Positions 57,036 through 64,000 of a DNA stretch of 64,000 bases are shown piece after piece. Every line of letters begins with the position of its first letter. Within the stretch, counting starts at the first letter, position 1. The notes under the pieces were generated by a model. The model searched no databases, was not told where the DNA came from, and saw only the letters and a list, made by a program, of their open reading frames with translations. Position numbers and translations under genes: made by a program. Source of the DNA: CBDFKJ01 sp965248805 (GTDB taxonomy: Bacteria; Pseudomonadota; Alphaproteobacteria; UBA6615); contig CBDFKJ010000009.1 of the NCBI GenBank assembly GCA_965248805.1, forward strand, positions 930,001 to 994,000. Direction: 5' to 3'.

Positions 57036-57821
57036 CGTTCGGCCCGGCACGGTGTCCACGCCGATGTCCTCGCGCCGTATCCGCCGCACGAACAATATCG
57101 AGATTCGCTATTGCTGCCGCCCGTCTGGCAGGAAGGGGGCACGGCGGCGCACCTGTTGGGCACCGACGCGGTCGGCCGCGACATGCTGTCGCGGATCATG
57201 CATGGCGCGCGCTACTCGTTGCTGATCGGCTTGATCGTCATTGCATTGTCGGTGACCTTCGGTGTCGCGCTGGGATTGATCGCCGGCTTCTATCGCGGTC
57301 CGGTGGAAATCGCTGTCATGCGCTTGATGGACGTGTTGCTAGCGTTGCCCAGCCTGCTACTGGCCGTCGTGGTCGTGGCGATCCTGGGTCCCGGCCTGTT
57401 CAACGCGATGCTGGCGATATCCTTCGTCTATCTGCCCCACCTGGTGCGACTGACGCGTGCGGCCGTCATCAACGAACGATCCAAGGACTATGTCACCGCC
57501 AGCCGTGTCGCCGGCGCCGGTCCGCTGCGGCTGATGCTGACCACGATACTGCCGAACTGCATGGCACCTCTAATCGTGCAAACGACGCTCAACTTCTCCG
57601 GCGCCATACTCGACGCCGCGGCGCTCGGCTTCCTCGGGCTCGGCGCGCAGCCGCCGACGCCGGAGTGGGGCACGATGCTGGCCGAGGCGCGCGAGTTCGT
57701 TCTGCGGGCCTGGTGGGTGGTGACGCTGCCGGGTCTCGCCATTCTCGTCACGGTGATGGCGCTCAATTTGCTCGGCGACGGGCCGCGCGACGCCCTCGAC
57801 CCGCGGCTGAAGCGAAGCTGA
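57036..57821 (+). pseudogene. Dipeptide ABC transporter permease (DppC-like), 5' truncated
   Basis: A DppC-type permease. It keeps 'HLLGTDAVGRDMLSRIMHGA', five membrane segments and the EAA loop ('DYVTASRVAGAGPLRLMLTT'), and ends 'LLGDGPRDALDPRLK', which is the normal C-terminus. The first 60-70 residues, with the first membrane segment, are missing; the frame is open only from 57036, after a TAG and next to the thiolase fragment. The partner permease (DppB) and binding protein (DppA) are absent from this side. Confidence 0.85.
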
Positions 57822-57822
57822 C

Positions 57823-58806
57823 ATGGCGTTGCTCGAAATCCGCGACCTGACCGTCACGTTTCAGACCGTGCGCGGTACATTCACCGCGGTCGACGGCGTG
57901 GAGTTCGACGTCGAAGAGCGTGAGATCCTCGGCGTCGTCGGTGAGTCCGGCTCGGGCAAGAGCGTGTCGATGCTGGCGCTGATGGGATTGCTGCCGTGGA
58001 CGGCAACGGTGACGGCGGCGCGGATGCGGTTCGCGGGGCGCGACATGCTGGGCCTGTCGCCGCGCGATCGCCGTCGCTTCATTGGCAAGGACATGGCGAT
58101 GATCTTCCAGGAGCCGATGACCAGCCTCAATCCATGCTTCACAACGGGATTTCAGATCATGGAGACGCTGCGGGTGCATGAAGGCGGCAGCCGCGCCGGG
58201 CGGCGCCGACGCGGCGTCGAGCTATTGCAGCACGTCGGCATTCCCGATCCCGAAACCCGCTTGCGGGCGTTCCCACACCAGCTGTCCGGCGGCATGAACC
58301 TGCGGGTCACGATCGCGATGGCGATCGCCTGTAATCCACGCCTATTGATCGCCGACGAGCCGACGACCGCCCTGGACGTCACGATCCAGGCGCAGATCCT
58401 GGACCTGCTGCGCGCGTTGCAGAATGAGCGCGGCATGGCGCTGGCGCTGATCACCCATGACATGGGCGTGGTGGCGGAGATGGCGCACCGGGTGCAGGTC
58501 ACCTATGCCAGCCAGCAAATGGAACTACAGCCCGCCGACCGCCTCTTCGCAACGCCGCTGCACCCCTATACCGCCGCGCTGCTCGGCTCGCGACCGGAAC
58601 GCAGCGTCGGGCGCCGGCGCTTGCCGATGATCCCGGGCGTGGTTCCGGGGATTGGCGACGAGATCGCTGGGTGCCTGTTCCGCCCGCGCTGCCAATTCGC
58701 CGCCGAAAGCTGCCGCGCCGAGCGGCCGCGCCTGCGCACCTATGGCAGCGGCAGCGTTCGCTGCCATTTCCCGCGCCAGCCGCACGCCGAGGCCGCTGCG
58801 CCGTGA
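57823..58806 (+). CDS. Dipeptide/oligopeptide ABC transporter ATPase (DppD-like)
   Basis: A 327-residue ATPase. Walker A 'GVVGESGSGKSVSML', Q-loop 'MIFQEPMTSLNPCF', Walker B 'LLIADEPTTALDVT', H-loop 'ALITHDMG' and the oligopeptide-type C-terminal Cys cluster ('AGCLFRPRCQFAAESCRAE') are present. The signature motif reads 'LSGGMNLRVTIAMA' instead of the usual LSGGMRQRV, an unusual change in the ABC signature. One base separates it from the dppC remnant, and its stop overlaps the next gene (GTGA). Confidence 0.85.
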   Translation: MALLEIRDLTVTFQTVRGTFTAVDGVEFDVEEREILGVVGESGSGKSVSMLALMGLLPWTATVTAARMRFAGRDMLGLSPRDRRRFIGKDMAMIFQEPMTSLNPCFTTGFQIMETLRVHEGGSRAGRRRRGVELLQHVGIPDPETRLRAFPHQLSGGMNLRVTIAMAIACNPRLLIADEPTTALDVTIQAQILDLLRALQNERGMALALITHDMGVVAEMAHRVQVTYASQQMELQPADRLFATPLHPYTAALLGSRPERSVGRRRLPMIPGVVPGIGDEIAGCLFRPRCQFAAESCRAERPRLRTYGSGSVRCHFPRQPHAEAAAP

Positions 58807-59680
58807 CCGCCCCGGCGGTGGTCCTGCAGGCAGATGCGCTGACACGCGACTATCGGGTGCGGCGCGGCTGGTTCGATCCGCCCGCCACCGTGCACGCGTT
58901 GGCGGGCGTCAGTTTCACGCTCGCCGTCGGCCAGACGCTGGCGGTCGTTGGCGAATCCGGATGCGGCAAGTCGACCCTGGGCGTCTGGTCACGCTGATAG
59001 AGCCGCCGAGTTCCGGTGTGTTGATGATCGACGGAATTGACGCCGCCGCTGCCGATCGCGCGACCGGCCGCGCGCTCAGGCGCAAGGTGCAGATTGTGTT
59101 TCAGGACCCCTATGGGTCACTCAACCCGCGCAAGACGCTGGGCGCGATCATCGAGGAGCCGCTGGCGATCAACACCGACCTCGACGCCGCCGGCCGCCGC
59201 CAACGCGCGCAGGAAGTGATGGCGCGGGTCGGTCTGCGGCCGGAATACTACCGGCGCTACCCGCACATGTTCTCCGGCGGCCAACGGCAACGCGCCGCGA
59301 TTGCGCGCGCGCTCGTGATCGAACCGCGTATCCTGGTGGCCGACGAGCCGGTTTCGGCCTTGGATGTGTCGATCCAGGCGCAAGTGCTGAACCTGCTCAT
59401 GGACCTGCAGGAGTCTTTCGACCTGGCCTATTTGTTCATCTCTCACGCCCACCCCTACGCGCGGGCGTTGCTCGCCAGCACGCCGGTGGTCGACCGCCGC
59501 TTCCGGCGCGAGCGCATCCGCCTCACGGGCGAGCTTCCGTCACCGCTCGATCCGCCTTCCGGCTGCGCCTTTCATCCGCGTTGTCCGTTCGCGGTGGATC
59601 GGTGCCGGCACGACCCGCCGGAGCTGTCCGATTTCGATGGCCGCCTGGTCGCCTGTCACCGTGCCGGAGAGCTCGACTAG
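58803..59680 (+). pseudogene. Dipeptide ABC transporter ATPase (DppF-like), frameshift and deletion
   Basis: GTG start overlapping the dppD stop. After Walker A ('VVGESGCGKSTLG') one C is missing near 58985; restoring it reads '...LGRLVTLIEPPSSG' and joins the second frame. That frame has 'VFQDPYGSLNPRKTLG', 'FSGGQRQRAAIARAL' and 'ILVADEPVSALDVSIQ'. After 'YLFISH' about 35-38 residues are deleted in frame, and the sequence resumes at 'AHPYARALLASTP'. The H-loop His survives but the following beta strands do not. The operon is therefore probably non-functional. Confidence 0.88.
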
Positions 59681-59690
59681 GGCCGCTTGT

Positions 59691-59996
59691 TCAGTCGTGG
59701 AACTTGTATGAGCCGACGGCGTTCAGCGGAGCGGGCGCGGGCGGCTCGTCACAGCGATCGCGGATGCCGTCCTGAAACGCCTTGAACGCCGGCATATCGG
59801 TCAGGGGATTGCTGCCATCGGCTGTACCGACGCTGGCGATATGGACGAAGGAAAGGCCGTCCTCGAGCGTAAATGCCGCGTACCGAAGTCCGTCCGGGGC
59901 CTTACGGGTCAACTCGTCAAAGACGTTGCGCACGAGCCCGACATGTTCGTCGAGTCGCTCGGGCTTCACCTTGTAGCGCACCATGATCGTCTTCAT
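59691..59996 (-). CDS. Small dimeric alpha/beta-barrel protein
   Basis: A 101-residue protein of the antibiotic biosynthesis monooxygenase-like type: 'KTIMVRYKVKPERLDEHV', 'AAFTLEDGLSFVHIAS' and 'AFKAFQDGIRDRC'. Such ferredoxin-fold dimers have many small-molecule roles; none is indicated here. The ATG at 59996 was chosen; upstream codons are GC-rich shadow. Confidence 0.7.
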   Translation of the reverse strand: MKTIMVRYKVKPERLDEHVGLVRNVFDELTRKAPDGLRYAAFTLEDGLSFVHIASVGTADGSNPLTDMPAFKAFQDGIRDRCDEPPAPAPLNAVGSYKFHD

Positions 59997-60127
59997 CGAC
60001 GCCTCCGCCTGCTGCCATGGACCGGGTAAGCGCTTACCGGTCGTCAGGCGGAGGGTAGGTGCACGAGGCGCGATGGCAATGCCAACCGCGCGTGCCGTCT
60101 TCACTTATTGGCGAGGGGCGGCCCGTT

Positions 60128-60779
60128 CTAGCCTTGCAGCTGCCAGGATCCGTCCGGTTGGCGACACGCCGTGCCGTAGGTCTGCTCGACCTGTCCGCCC
60201 ACGGTCGCTTTGGCGGTGTATTCACGGCAGTAGCGGCCATCGCCGCGATCGATGGTCTGGGTTGGAACCACTTGATACTGGCCGCCGTTGCTCGGACTGT
60301 CCCAGGCGATGGTTTGGCCGTCCTGGGCGTGCTCCATGGCCTGGCCCACGCAGTGATGGTCAACCGCGTCCATGCTGCGGCCGACACTGCCACCAATAAG
60401 GAAACCCAAGAGTGTGCCGCCGGCGACCGCCGCTAGTTGGCCGCGACCGTCACCGATCTTCGATCCCAGGAACCCGCCGCCGGCCGCGCCCAGCAGGACG
60501 GCGAGCGTCTCGCGGTTGCAGCGGCCGAGGCCGATGTCGAATGGTCGGCAGGACCGGCGTCGGTGCTTGCTGCACGACCACCGTGCGGTGCTTGCTCTTG
60601 CCTTTGGCCTTATAGCCGTGGCCCTGCTTGGCGCGATACCCCCAGGCCGGCGCCCACGGCGGCGGCTCTGCCTCGACCGGCGGCACGCTTGTCACGCCGA
60701 AGCAAAAGGTGATGGCCGCGATGAGAATACCGCGGCCGATGGTCCTTGAATGGGTGGATGATCCGAAACGAAGCTGCAT
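60128..60779 (-). pseudogene. RT0821-type surface protein, frameshifted
   Basis: The N-terminal part (from 60779) has a signal peptide ('GILIAAITFCFGVTSVPP') and a Lys/His-rich linker ('GYKAKGKSKHRTVVV'). Near 60545 the frame shifts. The next frame reads 'DIGLGRCNRETLAVLLGAAG', a glycine-zipper membrane segment, then 'SPSNGGQYQVVPTQT' and 'CREYTAKATVGGQ', the RT0821/Lpp0805 (17-kDa surface antigen) C-terminal domain, ending at 60128. One base change in length would restore about 215 residues. Envelope protein of unknown role. Confidence 0.75.
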
Positions 60780-60811
60780 CCTGCACTCCTTCGATCGATG
60801 GTTGGCCGGGA

Positions 60812-61294
60812 TTAGCCGTCGGCGTACCCGCCGCGTTGCGCCAATTGAGTCTCGACATGGGTCGCCAATTCCGGCGTCACCCGGCCGTCGACCAGAAGGC
60901 CGTTATCGCCCTGATAGCGCCGGACGGCCGAAACGGTATTCGGCCCCAGGACGCCGTCGGGCGGGCCTGGCCGGTAGCCAAGATCGCCGAGCGCCTGCTG
61001 CACGTAGGGCACGGTTCCGGATTCGGTCTGTTGCGTGCCAGCGCTGCTTTTCCAAAACGGATCGCCGATGTCGATGGTGTCCTTATCGGTCAGCGTGCCG
61101 GTCAGACCGCCGGCGGCGGCGCCGATCAGCACGCCTTGCACAACGGTCAAACCCGTGACGGCGCCAATGACCGCGCCGGCGCCCGCGCCGACGCCGGCGC
61201 CGGTGACACCGCGCTCACCGGCGGTGTTGCCGCAACCGGACGCGGCCAGCCCAATGCCGATCAGCAAAACGATCGACCGCAAACCTCCGAGCAT
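60812..61294 (-). CDS. Peptidoglycan-binding lipoprotein with glycine zipper
   Basis: A 160-residue lipoprotein. The lipobox is 'IGLAASGCGN' (Cys at residue 21). A glycine-zipper stretch ('GAGVGAGAGAVIGAVTG') follows. The C-terminal 70 residues are a PG_binding_1 domain ('VQQALGDLGYRPGPPDGVLG', 'TVSAVRRYQGDNGL'). The ATG at 61294 has GGAGG 7 bases upstream. It likely tethers the outer membrane to peptidoglycan. It is next to the RT0821-type gene on the same strand. Confidence 0.85.
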   Translation of the reverse strand: MLGGLRSIVLLIGIGLAASGCGNTAGERGVTGAGVGAGAGAVIGAVTGLTVVQGVLIGAAAGGLTGTLTDKDTIDIGDPFWKSSAGTQQTESGTVPYVQQALGDLGYRPGPPDGVLGPNTVSAVRRYQGDNGLLVDGRVTPELATHVETQLAQRGGYADG

Positions 61295-61508
61295 CGGAGG
61301 TCCTCCATCCATTCGCAACGTGTCCGCGTGAGACAAGGGTCGCCAATAATCGCTAATGTCAAGTAAAAGGCACATTTCTATTAAAAGTCGTGCAAAATTG
61401 TGAAGCACGCCACCGCCCACTGCTCGGGGCTCCATTGTGATGGCTCAAGACCGGCGCCGCCGCGACGGCTCGATTTCGCCGCGGCGGAAAGCGCGCTAGG
61501 ATTGCGCC

Positions 61509-62507
61509 ATGACCGATCGTCCCAACATGCCATTGCTCGACGTGCGGAACCTGAGCGTTGTCTTCCCGACGCGGCGCGGGACGCTCATCGCGGTCGATGA
61601 CGTATCGTTTCACATAGCGCGAGGCGAGGTGTTGGGCGTCGTCGGGGAATCGGGCGCCGGCAAGTCGATGACGGGCGCGGCGATCATCGACCTCATCGAG
61701 CCGCCGGGCCGGATCGAGAGCGGCGAGGTGTGGTTGGCCGGCAGGCGAATCGACAATCTGGCGCATGAGCAAATGCGGCGCGTGCGCGGACGCGAAATAG
61801 GGGCCATCTTTCAGGATCCGCTCACGAGCCTCAATCCGCTTTACACGATTGCCCGGCAACTGATCGAAACGATCCAGACCCACAGCGACCTGAACCGCGC
61901 CAAGGCGCGGGCGCGGGCGCTGGAGCTGTTGCAGGAAGTGGGTATACCGGCGGCCGAACGGCGGCTGGACAGCTATCCGCATGAGTTTTCAGGCGGCATG
62001 CGCCAGCGCGTGGTGATCGCACTCGCGTTGGCGTCGAACCCCAAGCTGGTCATCGCCGACGAGCCCACGACGGCGCTGGATGTCTCCATACAGGCACAGA
62101 TCATCGCGCTCTTGAAGCGCCTGTGCCACGAGCACGGCACCGCGGTGATGCTGATCACACACGACATGGGCGTCATCGCCGAGGCCGCCGACCGCGTCGC
62201 TGTGGTGTATGCCGGCCGTATCGCCGAGATCGGGCCCGTCGCAGACGTGATCGGCGACGCCAAACATCCCTATACGCGCGGGCTGATGGGCTCGATCCCG
62301 TCCCTGGATCAGCGCCGCCAACGCCTGGTGCAGATCGATGGCGCCATGCCGCGCTTGACCGAGATCCCCGATGGCTGCGCCTTTCATCCACGCTGCCCGC
62401 ACGCGTTCGATCGTTGTCGACGCGAACGACCGGAGCGGTTAGCGGTCGGCGGCAGTGACGTCGCCTGTTGGCAGTTCGACCCTAGCCAGGCGCGCATCCC
62501 GGCATGA
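61509..62507 (+). CDS. Oligopeptide ABC transporter ATPase (OppD/DppD-like)
   Basis: A 332-residue ATPase with normal motifs: Walker A 'GVVGESGAGKSMTG', Q-loop 'AIFQDPLTSLNPLY', signature 'FSGGMRQRVVIALA', Walker B 'LVIADEPTTALDVSIQ', H-loop 'LITHDMGV' and the C-terminal 'CAFHPRCPHAFDRC' cluster. Unlike the pair at 57.8-59.7 kb it is intact. Coupled by an ATGA overlap to the next ATPase. No permease or binding-protein gene lies upstream within the window; the region 61295-61508 is A/T-rich and may hold the promoter. Confidence 0.92.
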   Translation: MTDRPNMPLLDVRNLSVVFPTRRGTLIAVDDVSFHIARGEVLGVVGESGAGKSMTGAAIIDLIEPPGRIESGEVWLAGRRIDNLAHEQMRRVRGREIGAIFQDPLTSLNPLYTIARQLIETIQTHSDLNRAKARARALELLQEVGIPAAERRLDSYPHEFSGGMRQRVVIALALASNPKLVIADEPTTALDVSIQAQIIALLKRLCHEHGTAVMLITHDMGVIAEAADRVAVVYAGRIAEIGPVADVIGDAKHPYTRGLMGSIPSLDQRRQRLVQIDGAMPRLTEIPDGCAFHPRCPHAFDRCRRERPERLAVGGSDVACWQFDPSQARIPA

Positions 62508-63550
62508 CGGTCGCAACCAACATCGCGGCGCGTCGCAAGTCGGCAACGGATACGCCGATGCTGCGCGTGCGCGGTCTGAAACGCTACTTCGACGTATCCC
62601 CGCCGTTGCTGAACCGCCTGCTGGAGCGGCGACCACGGCAGGTTCTCAAGGCCGTCGACGGCATCGATTTCGACATCGGCAGCGGCCAGACGCTGGCGCT
62701 GGTCGGCGAGTCGGGCTGCGGCAAGTCGACGGTCGCCCGTTGTGTTGTCGGCCTGCATGCACCGACCGCGGGCTCGGTCGAGCTGGCTGGCGTCGATGTT
62801 CATGACGCGCCGTCGCGCCGTGAGGCGATGATCGTGCGCCGGCGCATGCAAATGGTTTTTCAAGACCCCTATGCCAGCCTCAACCCGCGATGGCGGGTGT
62901 TTGACATCGTGGCTGAGCCGATCCGGGCGTTTCAGGTCCGGCAGGGTGCTGCGGCGATCCGCGGGCGAGTGCACGACCTGCTCGCCCATGTCAGCCTGAC
63001 GGCGGCCGACGGTGACAAGTATCCGCATGAGTTTTCCGGCGGACAGCGTCAGCGCATCTCGATCGCACGGGCCCTGGCGTCCAATCCGGAATTCCTGGTT
63101 TGCGACGAGCCGACGTCGGCGCTCGACGTTTCAGTACAGGCGCAGATCCTCAACCTGATGAAGGATCTGCAGTCCGATCTGGGGCTGACCTATCTGTTCA
63201 TCAGTCATGATCTGTCGGTGGTCTTCCACACGTCGGACGTGGTCGGCGTGATGTATCTGGGCCGATTGGCGGAACTACGGCAGGCAAAGGACCTGTTTGC
63301 CCGTCCGGCGCATCCGTACACGCGGCTGCTGCTGGAGACGATCCCCGATCTGAAGGCGATCGGGCGCGCGCGCTCGCCCCTGGGCGGCGAGGTGCCCAGT
63401 CCCATCGATCCGCCGAGCGGATGCGCGTTTCACCCGCGATGCCCGTTTGCCGATGAACGTTGCCGCGCCGAGCGGCCCGAACCGCTGCCGCTCGACGGTG
63501 GCGTCGCCGCCTGCCATGCGGTGCAGGAAGACCGCTTGCCGGCCCAGTAG
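62504..63550 (+). CDS. Oligopeptide ABC transporter ATPase (OppF/DppF-like)
   Basis: A 348-residue ATPase that pairs with the upstream one. Walker A 'ALVGESGCGKSTVAR', Q-loop 'MVFQDPYASLNPRWR', signature 'FSGGQRQRISIARAL', Walker B 'FLVCDEPTSALDVSVQ', H-loop 'LFISHDLSVV', and 'CAFHPRCPFADERC'. It retains the 'DLSVVFHTSDVVGVMYLG' segment that is deleted in the DppF-like gene at 58.8-59.7 kb. Substrate unknown, probably peptides. Confidence 0.92.
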   Translation: MTVATNIAARRKSATDTPMLRVRGLKRYFDVSPPLLNRLLERRPRQVLKAVDGIDFDIGSGQTLALVGESGCGKSTVARCVVGLHAPTAGSVELAGVDVHDAPSRREAMIVRRRMQMVFQDPYASLNPRWRVFDIVAEPIRAFQVRQGAAAIRGRVHDLLAHVSLTAADGDKYPHEFSGGQRQRISIARALASNPEFLVCDEPTSALDVSVQAQILNLMKDLQSDLGLTYLFISHDLSVVFHTSDVVGVMYLGRLAELRQAKDLFARPAHPYTRLLLETIPDLKAIGRARSPLGGEVPSPIDPPSGCAFHPRCPFADERCRAERPEPLPLDGGVAACHAVQEDRLPAQ

Positions 63551-63553
63551 ACG

Positions 63554-64000
63554 ATGGAAGCGCAAGCGATCGCTCGGCTCGGAGCCGAAACCGGCAACTG
63601 GCTCAATCGCGGCCGCGCCGAGCTTTTGCGGTCCCTGCTGCAACGGTTCGCTGGCCGCCGCGGCGGCGAGGTCTTGGAGATCGGTGCCGGTCACGGACAG
63701 CACATCGAGCTTCTGCGCGCGTGGGGCAGTGTCGACGCGGTCGAAGTCGACGGCGCCTGCTGGACGGCGTTGCAGTCGGGCAACGGCGTGCGCGATCTCT
63801 ACCGCCAGGGTCTGCCCGACTTGGCGGTGCCGCGCCGCTACGATGTGATCTGCGCACTCGACGTGATCGAGCACATCGAGGACGACCGGGCCGCGTTGGC
63901 GTGGGTGGCGGACCACTTGAACGTGGACGGCGTGTTCGTTGCCACTGTGCCGGCGTATCAGTGGCTGTTCGGACCTCACGACCGCGCCAATCGGCACTTC
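63554..64000 (+). CDS. SAM-dependent methyltransferase, 3' end outside window
   Basis: The first 149 residues of a class I methyltransferase: 'GGEVLEIGAGHGQHIELL' (SAM-binding motif I), 'VDAVEVDGACW' (motif II) and 'DVICALDVIEHIEDDRAAL' (motif III/IV region). The ATG lies 3 bases after the ABC ATPase stop, so it may be in the same transcript. Resembles Methyltransf_23-type enzymes; the substrate is unknown. The frame is still open at base 64000. Confidence 0.85.
   Translation, partial: MEAQAIARLGAETGNWLNRGRAELLRSLLQRFAGRRGGEVLEIGAGHGQHIELLRAWGSVDAVEVDGACWTALQSGNGVRDLYRQGLPDLAVPRRYDVICALDVIEHIEDDRAALAWVADHLNVDGVFVATVPAYQWLFGPHDRANRHF

Overview
The window is GC-rich DNA from an alphaproteobacterium. 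The core block ChaC / DUF2125 / TyrA / HisC / chorismate mutase / MetX / MetW at 45-52 kb is a gene order I associate with Rhodospirillales-like lineages (established knowledge plus inference; no 16S or marker gene is present). The number of insertion sequences, truncated genes and single-base frameshifts suggests either a genome in decay, such as a host-associated lineage, or a draft or metagenome assembly with residual indel errors. The two are hard to separate from sequence alone.

Layout. (1) 1-17.9 kb: the late region of a lambda-like siphophage prophage. It runs from decoration protein and major capsid E, through head-tail joining, tail completion, tail tube, a tail chaperone pair made by a canonical -1 frameshift, tape measure, tail-tip genes and an RCC1-type beta-propeller, to DUF1833, NlpC/P60 and a J-like tip protein, then a lysis set (XhlA-like, M15 endolysin, 3TM holin). 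A KAP-family P-loop NTPase sits on the opposite strand inside the tail operon as a moron-like cargo gene. (2) 18.1-19.8 kb: the prophage integrase, broken by two frameshifts. (3) 20.2-25.1 kb: a graveyard of TPR fragments, remnants of IS3, IS630 and IS6 elements, the tail of a catalase-family gene and a short-chain dehydrogenase whose two pieces point in opposite directions. (4) 25.2-40.6 kb: an island with three PQQ-dependent alcohol dehydrogenases. Each is followed on the same strand by a secreted protein that has a shared uncharacterised N-terminal domain, a CPGCDL motif and a long pentapeptide-repeat domain. Two small c-type cytochromes accompany them. A malate/L-lactate dehydrogenase gene between modules 2 and 3 is split by a clean IS insertion with a 4-bp target duplication. 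(5) 41-45 kb: a large membrane protein, an OsmC protein, a chemotaxis-receptor fragment and a second, inactive copy of the same IS type. (6) 45.1-54.7 kb: core metabolism (aromatic amino acid, histidine and methionine synthesis, hydroxypyruvate isomerase-like, DMT exporter, Nudix). (7) 54.8-64 kb: an intact IS1595 element with an 8-bp duplication, a membrane protein interrupted by UGA at a Trp position, a truncated thiolase, a decayed dipeptide ABC operon, small envelope proteins, a second, intact pair of oligopeptide ABC ATPases, and the start of a methyltransferase.

The most novel element is region 4. The dehydrogenases probably oxidise alcohols or aldehydes in the periplasm and pass electrons to the cytochromes. 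All three carry the Asp-x-Asp signature linked to lanthanide-dependent enzymes, but enzymes 2 and 3 have lost other standard metal-ligand and disulfide residues. The paired pentapeptide proteins have no function that I can assign.
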